DNA of 64,000 bases from Prostheceraeus crozeri (GCA_907163375.1 CAJQUW010009045.1:186001-250000), one strand, 5' to 3'; positions 45,445 through 60,480 are shown, numbered from the stretch's first letter. The notes: generated by a model from the letters alone, not told the origin. Program-made: numbers and translations.

Positions 45445-48400
45445 AAATTAATTAGTATAATTAAAATATCTGTCGTGTTGTTCCATTTCAATAAGGTCTA
45501 CACCGTGAAGAAATCCAGTCTGCACATCTCAAATATATAGACTGCATTATCACTTGAGTTGCCTCTACTTTCTCAACTGTCACTTGTTAGGACATCAAAA
45601 CATTTTTGTGTGCACTATCGAGTGATTTCTGAAGAGTTCGAAATGCTAACGGGCTCGTTCCTAATGAAATAAATCGTCCCAAATTCCAGCATCAATGCGG
45701 ATACAAGATGTTTCCTAATCAACTGATTGCATCATCTCGTCATTTGCACTTGACAAACTCGACCGCAGAAAATTCGTTTTCTGAATGAACAGCATTCCAC
45801 GCATGATTCCACGAGAGTCATCAAGTTCATTTTCGTTACATGCGCACACATAAATCATTCATGTTCATTAAGATTTGTCAATGTCATTTCTCATTGCCAT
45901 TTTACATTGCTGTCTAGAAAGATAAGTCATGTCGTCAATCAAGCAATTGCTGAATAAGTAATCAACTCACATTGTCCAACAGAATCATTTAACAATTCCG
46001 TGGACATTAAATGACTTGCATATCAATCAAAATGATTGATCGGTCAAAACATTGAATAACGATCGTTAAAATCAGCATTCCTTAAAATATTGACAATCAA
46101 GCACACTGGCTAAAATGACAATGAGGTGAAGATCAAGTGAAAAATTAAGGTAGCAACAGGAAACGAACCATTTTTTGAAAAAAATGCATCTTCCACTAGT
46201 TGTTATTCTATGCTACATAATGCGACTATGCATTTTAACTCGCATGATCATTACAAGAGACATCTATCCGCTATGCATGTGGTACCAGATATGCAAAATA
46301 TGTCTAGATGCAGTGCATTCATTTACACGGGAGTTGCTTCTACCTTAATAATAAGAGTTCATTTAAACCACTTTTTCAATAAACTAACGGATTCTAAATT
46401 TGCTGCACAAGACAAAAGCTCAATATATCTGCAGCTTGATATAATTTTCACCTGCCATATGTTTCGAGTATGTTACTGAAATTTTGACCTAATAAGGAAA
46501 TATAATAACGAGAAACTTAACACACCTGCTAAATTCCAGAGCCTGCAATTTACGTTTGTAGAAGTAGTAATTCAGTAATCAAACAATAACTTTGCGACGA
46601 CCCGCCGCCTTCATGCATCCGAGAAAAGGTGCAACTTAAAACAACAGAAATGGCACAAAATATATCTAAGCAACATTCACATGAATGCATCACGCCTTTC
46701 TTTAGATGGAAGGTTATCTTATCAAGTCATTACGTAATTCATGAGTTGCATGTAGATACAATAAACATATAGACGGAACGTAGGTGCCACACGGTACGAG
46801 AGCGATGCTACACATTAAGCCAGTAAATAATCTCACGAGAAAATTACGACGCAATTAGCTAAAAAATGCATAGACATAAAAAAGTAGCGAACGAACACTT
46901 ATACCAAAATTTCCAGAGGAAGTTAATTCGATTTTGTCAAGGGTCGACCACAGAGCGGTAGTTATCTTTCTGAAGGACTAAGTTTCAGTGGCATAATTAT
47001 CAGGGTTAGATAACACCAATTGCCATTAAAAGTTCAAGATGAAACAGGCTCTCTAAAGAGGATAAATCCCTTATACGACAACTTGATATGATAGTTAGGA
47101 AAACTTCAGAACGATCAATTTAAGAAAACTGCTTCTTAGGTAGATCGTGTGAAAGTGAGATAAAGATCAAAGTCAATCTCGTATATCTAGTTGTTGAATA
47201 TTATTTTCTCTTCGCTCTCGAACAGGTTCTTGCAAAAGCGGTAGGATCGGATAGCCTTTGTCAGGTACCGGTAGAAATATTATAATTTCATCATGGAAGC
47301 TATTAATCTGATACTAGACAATTACGTAATTGGCATATTTGAGGTATGAAATACAATATTCATAACAAACACGAATACTGTCATCATGAGGAAAAATTTG
47401 TATTTTTCAAATAAGAATTCAATGAAAGAAGTCACAAAGTAATCAATCAAACGGCTTCGCAAAAGTTAGGTGTAAGAGCAATTTATCTCCAGGAGAATTT
47501 TCATCTTGTTAATTACTTTAAACCAAACAAAATCATTCCATTAATACTGATTCTCATGAGTCTGCACTCTGCAGCAAGTAGACCATGACAACAATCGATA
47601 GAAATCCGTGTTATCTTCATCTTCCTAATACATGTGCTTCTCATTAAGCTGTATACACTGTACATTGTTTAATTAATATTTCAGAAAGAAGTTTCTCTTG
47701 AATCCATTTAATATTGGAAAGAGATATTGATTAAAGGCCGTGCTACTCTGATTACAACCAATGAAAGCCCCATATTAAAGTGGCAATTTCTAACATTTAA
47801 AAGAAAACAATGACAAAATTATGCCTCTCTCAACTTGAGTGCTTTGAAAGGTGTGTCGCATCTTTGAGCAAGAGGTTTATCTATCGGAATACTCAATCCC
47901 TGTATAATGAGTTTAAGTTATTGCAAGCTGTTTACAATGCATCATGAAGACGTTGAGTAAACCCTGAAAATTGACTTGCGGGTAGCTTCCAATTCTCAAC
48001 TCAACACAATAACCACTGATAGTTTTGACCTCGTGACCTTTGAGGACGGCGAAAACAGGGATTCTCTGATCTGTTCAATTGTTAATCGCAAAATGTTATG
48101 GGTTCTGTTGAGGGAAAACCACTACAGAAGATAGCCACATAGTTGATTTTCTTCTATTTTTTGTTAATGAAGTTGCTTTCTTGTTAAAATATAACAAAGG
48201 AATTGGCATATCCGCATTAACACGTGACAGAACGTACTAAATAACATTGGTAACCTGATTTAACCTTAACAACTTTCCCCTAATCTCAACTGAAATGATA
48301 CAGTTTTCTTGTTGACAAAAACCCAGTGAAATGACTATTCATAACATGAGTCGGCGATTTCTCTTAATAGAGAGACAACGTTCTAACAATTTTACCAGGA

Positions 48401-51400
48401 GATACGAGGCAGCTTTGTCTGTGACATTAAGTCTGTTTTTCAGTGCTCTATAACAAACGGTTGAATTCTGTTGACACAAGGGATAAGACTAGTCATCGTT
48501 GAATGAACACCCTTTACATTTAAGACTTAGTACACTACCTAGAATGAAATTGGTCACTGAGTTCAGTCTTTGAAGAAAAATAACAAGTAGAATTGCATTG
48601 GACACTATAAAAATAAACACATATCGGTGTGAAGCGAGCTGTTCTTCTGAATGGCAAACAACAATGTTTGATTTGCTGGCAATATGAAAGAATAAAAGAA
48701 GAGCTGAATTAATTACCAACAAGTGAAGCTGCAGAAATGCGATGCGCGAGATGCGTTGACCAAAGCGAGCATGTGATTGATTCGACTCGATTGGGCCCAG
48801 GAGAAAATAACTACTGAAACTGTGCTCACAGGTAAAATTCTACAAAAGCATATCAGCATCGCCCCTATCTCAATCCCGTCGAAAAACAAAACACATGCTC
48901 GCCAATACTGTGAAAATTGTTCTTTCTAACTTGGAATTTGAGAAGAGAAGCAGATTGAGATCAGAATCCGTTGCAGACCAACTAAAACCGTATTTTAGTA
49001 ATTCTTCTAAAATGACTTTGTCTGAAGTTGAATATTTGATGACTCGAAAAATTTACTATCTTTTTTCAAAATTTCATTATCCAACAAGCTTCCTAAATAC
49101 CAAAAATAGAAATGAACAATTATTTTCATACTTACGTGCAACAGTTAAAATTTTTATAACATAATACAAAAAATGAAAAAATGTTATGTGTTATAACATA
49201 ATCAGTGCGGTCTGCATAATTTGAGAACTATATAACATAAAAAATTTATATCAGGTTCTTTCTAGCAAAGGTCCTTGTGTTGTACCGTGGGGATAGAAGA
49301 ATTACTGGATATTGACATTCAATAGGCTGCACGTGCTACGAAATAAGTTGATGAGAATAATTCACTGCAAACATACAGATGACTTATAATTATGCATTTG
49401 GGAAGAAAAACTCCTCGAATTTATCAGAATTCTTTTACTCTTAATGCTCAATTCACTTCGGTGTTTCAGATCTGTTTCATTCAGCAAATACTTGAATTCT
49501 ACTGATGTCAGTTGCCGCTACAGACCTCGCAAATGTTGATAGAGAAATGACGGAAGATTTAAAACACATTCTCACATACGGGTGTTTTCTAGCAAATTTC
49601 TGTGAATGGGTGTTCCATAGTCATGGTAATAAGGCTTATTTTGAGACTTCATGATCTTCAAGACCGATTATTAACCACTATAGGCAAATTTGATTGTTCA
49701 ATTTACGGAAATGTTTTTGCAAATATTGGAAAAATAACACAATATTTACTTATTATTATTATATTATAATCATAGTATAATAATATTTCTTTTTAAGTGC
49801 ACTGAAATACGGATGTTTGATAGGACGGAAGAGGTGTTAAAAATGACGGAGTAGACGGAATTTTACGAGTTCTGAACTTCACGCTTTAAATAAAAGCGAC
49901 TTAAATTGTCTACAGAAACGGAAAAATAAAAACTTAACGAAATACTTTTGCAATAAACATGGCAATTCAATGGATATTGTCTTGTCTCCTATTCTTTATT
50001 TTACCTGTTGCGATTCCAAAGAAATCAAGATGTTATTTGCATGTTTTGCTTGATACGCTGCCAAAATGAGGTATCGAGTTTAACAGCTACTCACTCCCAA
50101 TATTTTATTATCATCAACTATCCACAAGTTTCTTATTTCAAAGTTGGTACTGTAGCAAGTACAAGCAGCTCGTAAGTTGATAGAACTGTTGAACTTACTT
50201 GTAGGTTTACTTACAATACCACCTACATTACATCTGCAAAACAGGTCAACAATCGTAAGAGATAAAGTGATCAAAGTATAGCATTACAAATGAGTGAGTT
50301 GACACGTTTGACTGAAATATAAGTAATTTACATCAATCTGGCACCAATGCCAATGAATTAAGAATTTCTCGTGAGTTGTAATTGAAAGTCATGACAACGG
50401 CAAATTTTGGCAGACGATAAAAATCTAAAAAACCCTAGTACAGAAATCGATGATTATATTTATATAATGATATGATTACTTCACTTTCTAAAGAGACACT
50501 TTTTTTACATCAAACTGATGTAACTTTCCACCCCTTACTAGGCGCAAATTCATGTCGAGCTTCTAAAATTTCAATTTCCATTGATGTGAAATTCTTATTC
50601 ATGGAAATGCGTGTTTTCAAAGTGAAATATGATTCATACTAAAATCCAAACTATCCAAATGCCATTCGTGCAATAATGTAGATGTGTTCTCCTTCCACAG
50701 TTGTCTTTCTATTCTAAAAATTATATTATGTAATATAATATATTAACACGAATCAATAATATAATATTAGTATATTATCATTTTTGTCTCTTTCACGATA
50801 TCTTCATCGGTATATACACGAATATCTTTGACATTGCCGTATCCAAACAACAAACATTGCAAATGTATCATGTCATCAACATCAATTTGTCTTTTTGTAA
50901 ACCATCTGATTTCTTATCGTCATTCGTATTTGTAACATCCCTTATAATATCTTATGTTCGTGCTCTCTGTTGAGAAATTAACGTTCTGATGCTTTGATTC
51001 TATCGTGCCGGCTTGTACAGTTATAAATCTGGAATCAACTTTGCTGATCGTGGATGTCGATAGATGCCCGTAACAGTTTCTGTTTTTATCTGAGAACAAG
51101 GAATCTACAAGCAAGGGCGGCAAGGAATCTATAAATAACTTTTGAATTTTCATAGGAATCCGGTATCAAAAATAGCTCACCTTCACGCGAAAGAAGCAAT
51201 GTGCTAAATAACATAATTTCTTAAATGAATCGATCGATAAATATCCAACGACTGTGATAGATTCCGAGGCAGGTAACGGCCATCTTTTCATTCCATTATA
51301 GACTACCACTGACTGGCGACTTAGCATGACACGTAGTTCTCATTCTATAAGAACCTAACTGATAAAATGTAGTACATGTAAGACGAAATAAGGACAAACA

Positions 51401-51840
51401 AACGGAGCACTGTATACATGCTTCAATTGCGTAATTAATTCATGGAGTATACAACCACTAAGCATCAATCTTGGGCACATTATCGCGTGAAATACTTAGA
51501 TTCGTTCGATTGATACTAAGCCTGTGTTCTCTGTATCATTCTCCTGGTAGCAACTTTTGCCATGCTTGGAAGGGTGAGATGAACTAATACTTCGAAGATT
51601 GTGAATAAAATAATACCCAACGGTGAGATCTTCGCTTTTAACTTTTACTTTCGGGGATATTTTGGAGCAAATTCTGGATTCATTTATAAAAGAACGTCCC
51701 ATTTGTGAGCTTAGGCATCGAGGTAAAATACAACTACGAAGTTCCGATCGGATTTATCCGGACAATATTGAGCCCTGATGGGGAATTCGCAGCACAGCTG
51801 CAGTATTAAAGCGCACCGTGAAGCAATCATCTAAAAGCTT
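45445..51840. other. Gene-free stretch
   Basis: No frame longer than about 90 codons and none with recognisable motifs. The strand-minus frame at 48489-48722 is hydrophobic but unsupported. AT-rich runs of TTATTAT occur near 49750. I see no RNA gene or clear repeat. Confidence 0.5.
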
Positions 51841-51844
51841 CCAC

Positions 51845-52375
51845 TCTATTATTCATCCATTATCTATTTGCCTATCCGTGCTCCTTCACGTCTCTTATCG
51901 GATCGGTTCGGCTGCAACAGCGCACGGCTCGTCTGGATGAGACGTGTGCGCCTTTTCGTGCCCTATCTTGGATCTGTTGATATGTTTTCCTGTCTAGCCT
52001 TTGACCCGTACCGCCTTAGCGCGATCAGCAGTGTTCTGCCTTCCTGCAGAGAGTCAATGCCCTGCCTCCTGCCCTGATGGTCCATCAGCTCCCCAACACT
52101 GCTGCCCTTTTCCCATTTCTACAATGTCTTCTCTACCGAACTAAATTGGCCTCCTGCACACCATTCCCTTGTGCCGTGTGCCTAATCAATGTTACCGCCT
52201 TCTTAGAAAGGCGGCAGTTGGTCACTATTTCAAAGATTACTGCTCTAAGACTTACGTCAAGTCAATAGTGACACAAAACAAACGAAGGAATGTTGTTAAC
52301 CGCAAGTTGATAAACATCGACGAGAATCCATTTCCAACCTCTTCACAACGAAATATTTCACTCACCGAGGGTTGA
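51845..52375. other. GC-richer patch of unknown origin
   Basis: It appears distinctly richer in C and G than its surroundings, and overlapping frames stay open (51868-52077, 52077-52268, 52169-52375 plus). Fragments such as CRESMPCLLP and VGHYFKDYCSK hint at a decayed gag-like or zinc-knuckle sequence, but the Cys/His spacing does not fit CCHC. Confidence 0.25.
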
Positions 52376-52499
52376 ATGCATTGACGTAGAAGTTGCATAA
52401 AGAAAAAGATGAAGTCGCCACCGCCTACCGATCACCAAATCAATCAATTCGCTGATTGATGAACCATCGAAAGGCAACTAGCGTTGACGTCTTTAAGTA

Positions 52500-52745
52500 T
52501 AGAAGCACGCGGTTCTATCTGTCTTCTCTCATTGGCTCAACGACGACGCAATAAATAAGCGCAGGGAGGAAGCCATCGATTATCAAACTTAGATTTCGCG
52601 TCACACCTCCGCAGGTTTCCCTAACCCCATAGAACCTTTTGTTTCTCTCTCTTGCTCTCGAGCGCTTGTGTACATACGACAGTGAAACCCAGCAGAGCGC
52701 TATGCCGAATTGTACTAGCGCCATTGACCTATTTTAGTTGTCAAC
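52500..52745. promoter_or_regulatory. CpG-rich patch with CCAAT-type box
   Basis: It has several CpGs, a CATTGGC box at about 52531 (CCAAT on the minus strand) and a TTGCTCTCGAGCGCTTG dyad region at 52650. It could be a promoter, possibly for the RASA1-like gene to its left, but no exon joins it to that gene. Confidence 0.2.
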
Positions 52746-53635
52746 GGTGACAACAGCTGACGGCATTAGCTGAGATATCAGCTGAACGGGGTTAGCCGCA
52801 ATTCTGCGGTTTCGTCTTGCGTGCAGAAACATTCATTCCTATCGAACACGTAATAAGATAATTAAGGTAGAGTGACATCAGACTGTTCTCCGAACACTGA
52901 ACATGCAAGATTCCCTTCTGAATTTGATGAAAAGACTCAGGGCAATGCAACGAGATAGAGAATAGAGAAGAATGATTTCCAGTTATGTCGAAGATCTTTA
53001 TCTAATGCTGTTGGTTCGCCACTGCACGCTTACGGCAAGTATTCCACAACAATCATTCACGAGGTGGTATGAAAAATGCACATGTGATGCACGTGTTCCG
53101 TGCTGATCTGTTCACCGGCCTTGAATAGACACATCCTTTATTAGTTAAGACAATGTAACAGAATTGCAGAAATCCTTTTGCTTTCACCTCTTTGAATCTC
53201 GAAGAATTAAAAACTCTTTAGCTAGGAAGTGTAAGTGGGTATTTTACATGTATATATATAAATGAGAGTTGCATGAAAGCAGGAAACAGTTCGTGAAAAT
53301 TCTTGGGCTTAATTGGAGCACTGACTTCAGCCAATTGTTCGCAGGTATCTCAACTTCAATTGATTAACTGAATCTGATAAATTGTCTGAAACAAAATTTC
53401 GTCGAAGTGAGGGGAACTGGGTTTGACTGCTTTTTTCTTATAAGAAGGAAACACCGGACCAGGTCCACCAATTATCTTAACGGGCTTTGCTTTTGACTTT
53501 CAGAATGTCAGTGTTCGAAGTCAATCACTCGTCCCTAGCCTAGTTATGAAGTAGAGTGGGAAAACTTAGCTTGAAAAAACAGGGACTTGCATATTTTTCT
53601 GACATAAGCTAAGCGGTTAATCAGCCCCACTAGTA

Positions 53636-55029
53636 CAAGGTGACCAGATTTCTTCTTCAAAAACCGGAAAGACCTTAAAAAAATAAACTTCACGAAGAGT
53701 TGATGATTGTTGTCACAGGCAACGAATTTTAGAATACCTCTTCCTCGACCACGAGTAAAAACAGCATCTAAAACACATACTAAAACGAGGAGGACTTGGA
53801 ATCAGATCAGTTGAGGAGCATTCATCGGCAGCCTATTTGTCATTAGTCTCATTCTCTAATTCGCCGTCTGCTGATATCAAGGAAACAATCGAAGAATATC
53901 ATTTGAGAACTGATTCTGCTTACTATTTGGAGGAGCATTCATTTATGTCCAGCTGCCAATCTCAAAAGCTTTTATCAATAGAAAACAGAAGACTCCATGG
54001 AGAAGAACTTGTTAAAAATGAATCAATCCTTGGTTGATAAAGCGCGTCTTTCAGTGATTTATAATAGCCAGATATCTGCATGGATCAAGACAAAACCAAG
54101 TCGTGGACTGGGTCAATGCTTGGAACCCAATGAAGCACAAATGTTGTTGAAGCTTCACTTGGGATTGTCCTTGAATTACCATTCTACTTGCACTATGTGT
54201 CCTGGCGAAGTTGTGGATGATTTTGGGGTACATGGTACAATTTCCAAACGAGGACCTGATGTTGTGAAGCGACATAAGATCAAATCAAATGTTATTGTGG
54301 CCATCGCGCAGTAAGATGATTTTTTGGTTTAAAATTTGGCTTAATGGTCCTTCTTCCTCGCAAAATCAAGAAATAAAAACTAACCAAATTTATGAGCAAC
54401 CCAAATTTTCGCACTGAGACTTGATCACGGGCAATACAAATTCATGAAGATCATAGGATCATTATGAGTAAGCAGAAGAGAAACGAAAACATAAAACAAG
54501 TGACAGAAAATGTGCCAGTCTGGTATCGATTTGGGTGCCCATGGCGGTCATCAATTACGGTGTTTGGGGCTCTGAAGCAGTGGCAGTATTAAATCGGATT
54601 TCTAGATTATTTCTATTATAAGTATATATCTATATGTATATGTGTGATTCATTCCAATAACTTGTTGTGTAATCATCAACTACATGTCTCATATTATTGA
54701 GTTGTTGTTATTCCATCAGCTATACAGCAATTGGTCTTTCAGTGCTCTTTCGTCGCTTATTTTCCTCGACTTTGTAAAGTGTTTCCGACCTTATGAACCT
54801 TTACTGAATAAAAATGCATTTCCAGACTATGAAGGTGCATTGCCCTTATGGAGAAACTTCTAAGTATGCAGATAGACAAAATTTTTACCTTAATAAAATT
54901 GACAAAATGGAATTGAATTTCAGAGCTGAGATACAGTAAAATCGGGACATGCATTTGTCCCGGAAGTCACTTTCAGAGACATGCGCCCAAACCGGGACTG
55001 TTCCGGTAAAATCGGACGCATGGTGTGAC
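53636..55029. mobile_element. Possible hAT-like element ends around the RT fragment
   Basis: CAAGGTGACCAGAT at the left and CATGGTGTGAC at the right are loosely inverted. The right end carries repeated CGGGAC/GTCCCG motifs of a hAT type. The match is weak, and the flanks do not repeat. Confidence 0.25.
53760..54314 (+). pseudogene. Non-LTR retrotransposon RT C-terminal fragment
   Basis: A first frame (to 54037) reads RGGLGIRSVEEHSSAAYLSL. After a one-base change near 53995 the second frame (53997-54314) reads DKARLSVIYNSQISAWIKT, MLLKLHLGLSLNYHSTCTMC and DDFGVHG. The series GGLGIR, then ARL.., then CxxC with GxH is the recurring C-terminus of a widespread animal retroelement protein. The last Cys of the zinc-type cluster is Ser. 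The remnant lacks the catalytic RT motifs. Confidence 0.65.
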
Positions 55030-55733
55030 AAAGAAAATTACATTTCTCTCCATGGCACTTACGAACACAATTATTGATTCGTCAGTGGCCATCTGTACGA
55101 CCATCATAATTTCGAAGATTCCAGGCACAACTTATCCTCTCCGAATCACAACTCTATCTACAGGTAAATATGTATCACTAAGAGCAACAAAGTTCAAATC
55201 GGAGTCTCGCCGTGGACCTCCCTGAAGAGGAACAAAATTCGAAACGGCCAATTTTGAATTGTTAATGTGGAAAAATGAGATTCTATCGAGGAACTGGAAA
55301 AGGCAGATAGGTTAAAGCTTGTTAGACACTGGTTTTTCTAAATCTGTCATCGGCGTATAATGCGCTTGTAAGTCTCTCTAATATTAACTTGCATTATTCA
55401 ACTGTTCAAACGTTTGAGTCTGGAGTCCTCACTGCAAGATAATTCGTGTTACTGTCCTCTAAACTCCGTAGGCACCGGTACATGCAGAACTAAGACAAAA
55501 GAATTTTTGAAACAATTCAATCTACTTCCGAGTCAATTAAAGATTATTTGCCACCCACGTCCTATCATGAAAATCAGTTGAGTTGAATGTCACTTGACAT
55601 TTGATTTCGGAAGAAGTCGTTTTGGGGTTAATAGATTCACTGAACGATAAATTGTGAACATAAAGAACAAAGTGGATCTCTGTACTAATTAGATTCTTTT
55701 GACTTATGAATCGTACAAAATATAACAAAAACA

Positions 55734-56310
55734 CGTGTTAGATGCGCTTGGAAGAGCTTCCATAATCTGCTTCCAGTCCTCACGAGTAAGGGCATCTCTT
55801 TGAAGCACAGATGACACGCCTTCAAGGTCTGTATGAGGAGTATTTTGACGTATGCCTCAGAGACCTGGCCTATGAGGGCGGAAGACCTAGCCTGACTTGT
55901 CAAAAATGAGAACTGCATGATCCGATGGATATGCCCTACCGGACTCCGCGAGCGTTGTTCTACCCAAGAACTCAAGAACAAACTGGGACTACATGACCTA
56001 GAGCTCGCAGTAAGACAAAACCGATTAAGATGGTTCGGACATCTCCAGCGAATGTCTGCGTCGAAATGGCCCCGAAAAGTTCTCACCCATGAGATCCCGG
56101 GGAGAAACAACAGAGGAGAACAGAAGAAGAAGTGGTGGCACAACGTGCAGAAGGACCTGGCTTCCCTGCGCCTCGACCCTGCCGTAGCACACGATCGAGC
56201 AGAGTGGAGGAGACGAATCCACCCAAAACGTCGACACTCCCAAACCGTCGGACCCTCAACCCTGGGGAAGAAGAGACGTACGTTAAACGAGGAGTAAGTA
56301 AGTAAGTACA
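55734..56310 (+). pseudogene. LINE 3' end: RT C-terminal domain with (TAAG)n tail
   Basis: One frame runs from 55734 to 56297 with two stops. It reads KSFHNLLPVLTSKGISLKHR, then RSILTYASETWPMRAEDLA, MIRWICPTGLRERCSTQEL, NRLRWFGHLQRM and WRRRIHPKRRHSQTVG. This is the well-known C-terminal part of a large clade of animal non-LTR retrotransposons. A short TAAG repeat after the stop is the LINE tail, so this is a 5'-truncated insertion. Confidence 0.88.
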
Positions 56311-59300
56311 GCCATTTACTATTCTTGCTGCACTTAAACAAATAGATTGATTGCAATTCGAAGCGAATACTTCACTTTCTAACAAAAGAAAATATTTTTG
56401 AAGACAAAGATCATCATCAGCGGTCACACGACACAGCCCATTACCACATTTCGATATCGCTGGCACGCAATTTTTAATAAAGGCATGCTATCATTTTCGA
56501 ACGACCATATCGATTTATTAAATGAATATATTAGAGGTTCACATGAGAGGTCAAACAAGATGGTCCTTTTAACTAACTATCACGAAATAAGAATGCTGCA
56601 AGGGATAATGGGAGTAATGACATTGTCCACAAAAACAATACCTGGCATAGTCAGAGTGGCCTCTAAGAATGCAAGCTGAGAAGAAACCAAGAAACCGTCT
56701 TCGGAGACGCTACCGACCAAGGAGGCACCTGTAGGATGAGGACAACAATGACTCCTGAGATTCTGATAACTGAGTCCTGAGATAGGAACGGACCTTGTTC
56801 AATATGAACAAGGTAAACAGAACTTATTGAAAAACAGAATGGAACGGCTTCTCATAAAATGTCAATGTGCTAAATATGTATGTAATAGCAATGTGAACGC
56901 TGGATATCAAGCTCATCATTGTTCTATAATACATTTCGAGTCGGGCATGCTTTAGCAGTCTTCTGCTCTAATTCGGTTCTTATTATTCTCCTTTGAGCCT
57001 CTATCTCAGTAGCTTTGCATTGCAACTGCATCCTCGCCAAAGACTTGAAACATTTTGAAATAACTTCCTTGTACTTCAGCTGTAATTCAACGCTTCAAAA
57101 TGTCAAATCGAAAGCAAAATGCTCAAGTTCGCATTTCTTTTTTTAATATTCAAACGGCCTCAATATTTTCATGACAATAAGTTTTCCATCCTTTTGTACT
57201 TGAATGCATCGTGTGCATAAGCACTTTAGTCGATATTTCGATTTTATTTGAGTTAACATCACAAGCATCGTACACAATGCTTCGAGTATGTGCTATCGCT
57301 GAAGATTCTGAATAACTCCACAAAATCTTGTAAAGGTATAATTCATTCCTTGATATTTAACTAAATCGAGACGCAATTCGATAGAAATCTATAACACATT
57401 AGGCCTAAATTATATATTTGATAAGAATTGTGTATTTTCAAAGCATGACTGTATATTAACCATCATGTGTAAATGCAGAAAACTGATTACACCGCGATTT
57501 GTGGTTGTAAATGTTATAGCATTGAACGCGACATGAATTGACTGCTTTTCACAATTTTATGACAATCTGTGAAATATAGGATCCCAGTCGTCTGTTCCTG
57601 CTAAAAAACATGATTTAAAGTTTGAAATTGTGCAACCCATTGACCCACGTCTGCTATTTGAATCAGACTGTTTCCTTTAGCAAATGTCTGATAAACATTT
57701 TGTATCAGACACGACAAATTATGTAAATATCTTCACGGTCAATGGCAAAGACATCAGGCAAGACAACTGCAGCCGATGTTAAGACTATCATAGGAGATCA
57801 TAAATTTCTGCATCCCTAAGTCGTGTACCTCCACAGGAATTTATGAGTTTATTATCATTGACAAATGAAGCCATTCGGTTAATACAAATACCAGCGATTG
57901 TCTAGTCGTATAAAAGGACGAAGGCCAAGATAGAATCTTCGAACGATCAAGTAATCGCTTGACTGAATTGAGCTAAGAGATTTGAAAATAGGGTTGGTAA
58001 AAACAGTGAAGACATATTTCCTCTAAATGATTTGAGACAATGCTTGAAAGAGAATACCTGGATGTTAACCTGCACATTGTCTGATCGCGTTTATGACTGT
58101 CTCCTTGAGTGATCCAGATAGTTAAGCATCGACAAAGTCAAACGAATACACGAGAATGCATCAATGATCATGGAAAACTGACAATGACATTAAGGGATCG
58201 CTCATCCATTATGTAATCGCCGTAAGTAGATGGGATATGCGTAACAATTTCGGGTAATTATCGAGGAGATGAAGTTGCTTAACACAATTGCGCAATTACT
58301 ACATTCATTAGATGAAATGTCAACTTTTGTAAATTATACATCGGAACGATTTTCATCTGACTGAAGATATGCATAAATTCCAAAACCGGGGACGCCGAGG
58401 ATAAGCCATAAGCGATAAATCATCAGGCACAGAAGGAAACTCTGGAAACCAGCCTACTCGCAAAGAAGGCCATCCATCATTCTGTGGAGTTTCACAAATT
58501 ACATTGGTGGGTATCAAGAATGGTACTATCAAGAATCAAGATTAAAATTGTGTTACTATATGCATACACTTGTAGGTACATAATCATGCGTTGGTCATAT
58601 CATTGAATCTAATGCGATGTATGGCTCATCCCATATACTTCCAACCAATTTTTAAAACATGGATTAAGTCGCGGTGATTGCTCCCTTAGCGACCTGAGGG
58701 GACGACCTGATCGAAGATTCACTCGATTTATTATTCAACGCAAGTCAAAAATTTCGCTCTCAATTTTGAATATAGCGACTTTTTAATTTTCAACTTTCAT
58801 ACCAGCATCTGAATGATAAATGAAACTTTCTATTGGGGACATACTTAATTATTCTTCAAAGAGATGCTGTTCTCGAGTTTCGAAGAAAAACGCATAATAC
58901 TCATGACTGGAAGCAGGCTGCTGGACACAGCTGCCAAGACTTCGAGGAGGGCAAAAGCTAGCTTCACAGAGTGGTTGAATTCCGTGAGTGGTTACCAAGA
59001 ATTTGTTTTGACAAAAATGATGTACAATTTAGTGCGAGGTGATGAAGTGAGAATTGTGGTTATCAGTGCAGAGTATTTATCAAATAGATACCATTTACAA
59101 ACTACTGACATTTCGCCACGATAGGTTTTGGCAGTACTTTATGCTGTTAGAGAAATTTTTTCTCCTAGTATGGCTGCCTCATTGAACGAGCCGTCGTGTT
59201 GATATCGAATCATGTGCCATCATCATTACCATCGTCTAGCTTCAAGCTCCAATTCCAAATAATATCTCCTACACCTCATGTTCTTACAGCGTGGCATACA

Positions 59301-60373
59301 CGCACCCTGCAACATAATAAAACTTGTCATTCAACATTCTAATTTGCGCATTTTGTGGTTAGAATCGCTTTCGATTAACGCTTGAATTTTACATATTGTT
59401 ATTAATTGTGTAATATATTCTACATGTTTGAGTAAATTCATAGTAAGCCGCGACCGATGTACTGATTTCAACATGCATATTCGTACTGGTCAAAGAAAGT
59501 TCCGCGCACCGTCTTGGGTGAGAATTAATGATGAGCATGATGGCTTCCAAACAAAATGACAATATTAGTCTATTACCATCATGCAAATTACGTAATGTGG
59601 GTTATCTTGTTCCTTGTTACTCGTCGTTGATGAGGGTAGAGAGAACGTACTGAAACCCATAGAGGTCAGTTTGCTAGCTTTGTTAGAGAAGCATTGTTAG
59701 AGAGCATACAGAAAGGACATTTGCTACATGTACTTATGACGGGAACAAACTCAATTCTTAGGACAATAGCATGTTAATGTGTCAATTATACTGAAGCTGA
59801 TTGTCTTACTCCTTGTGGATTCATAAGTGGACGGAAAATGTTCCATGTCCACCAATCTAATGCACCAAGACCGTCAACCGACAACAAGTCTATCTATTCT
59901 CTAATCTTCATTCCAATAAGTTATGAAATTGTCTTATACAATTTTTCATTTTTGTAGTTATCTTCCTGATAGATGTATGAACAGAACAAAATATATTTTA
60001 AACGGTTTGCTGATTCTTCAAAAAAGTAAAAATGAAAATACACACAAAGAAAAAAACTTTCAAAAGACTAATGAATGAAACAATATATCAATCATGCCTA
60101 GATTTTGAAGGCATCAATGAGTCGCACAGCCGAGGCCGCATAGCGTCGGTCGCGGCCGAAAAAAGCTATGTTAATACTATTGTGCGTAATTTAAATGAAC
60201 TGGGCAGCAATGTAGGAAAAAAGCGGGCAGCAATGCTATGAATACACATGTAGATATACGCTGATTGAGATTTCAAAAATATCTTTCACATGCATAGATA
60301 GAGAAATCATCATTACGGGATAGATTGTTGCCTTCCTTTTTCCACATTGTACCATAGCTCAATTACGTACAAT
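56311..60373. other. Gene-free stretch
   Basis: Only short frames without motifs are found (56398-56679, 58864-59124, 60032-60241 plus). A compact GC-rich dyad with GGCCGC and GCGGCC lies at about 60132-60160. No RNA gene was seen. Confidence 0.5.
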
Positions 60374-60480
60374 ATAGGAATTATAGCTATCTGTCGAGGG
60401 CATAGATTGGAAGATATCAGAGGGCGCGCATGAGGATGTCTTTTAACTCATGCCCGACGACAGATAGCTATAATTCCTAT
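60374..60480. mobile_element. 107-bp palindromic MITE
   Basis: Perfect 23-bp terminal inverted repeats begin ATAGGAATTATAGCTATC (60374-60396 and 60458-60480). Inside, GGGCAT and ATGCCC pair again. No duplication of the flanks is clear. Confidence 0.85.

Noticed and set aside
48489-48722. Hydrophobic minus-strand frame
   Set aside because: AT-rich DNA gives Ile/Leu/Phe-rich frames by chance; no signal or partner exon.
52169-52375. CCHC zinc knuckle (VGHYFKDYC)
   Set aside because: His-Cys spacing is five instead of four residues and the first Cys pair is not placed correctly.
58864-59124. Plus-strand frame reading AKASFTEWLNSVSGYQEFV
   Set aside because: No family recognised, no splice or promoter support.
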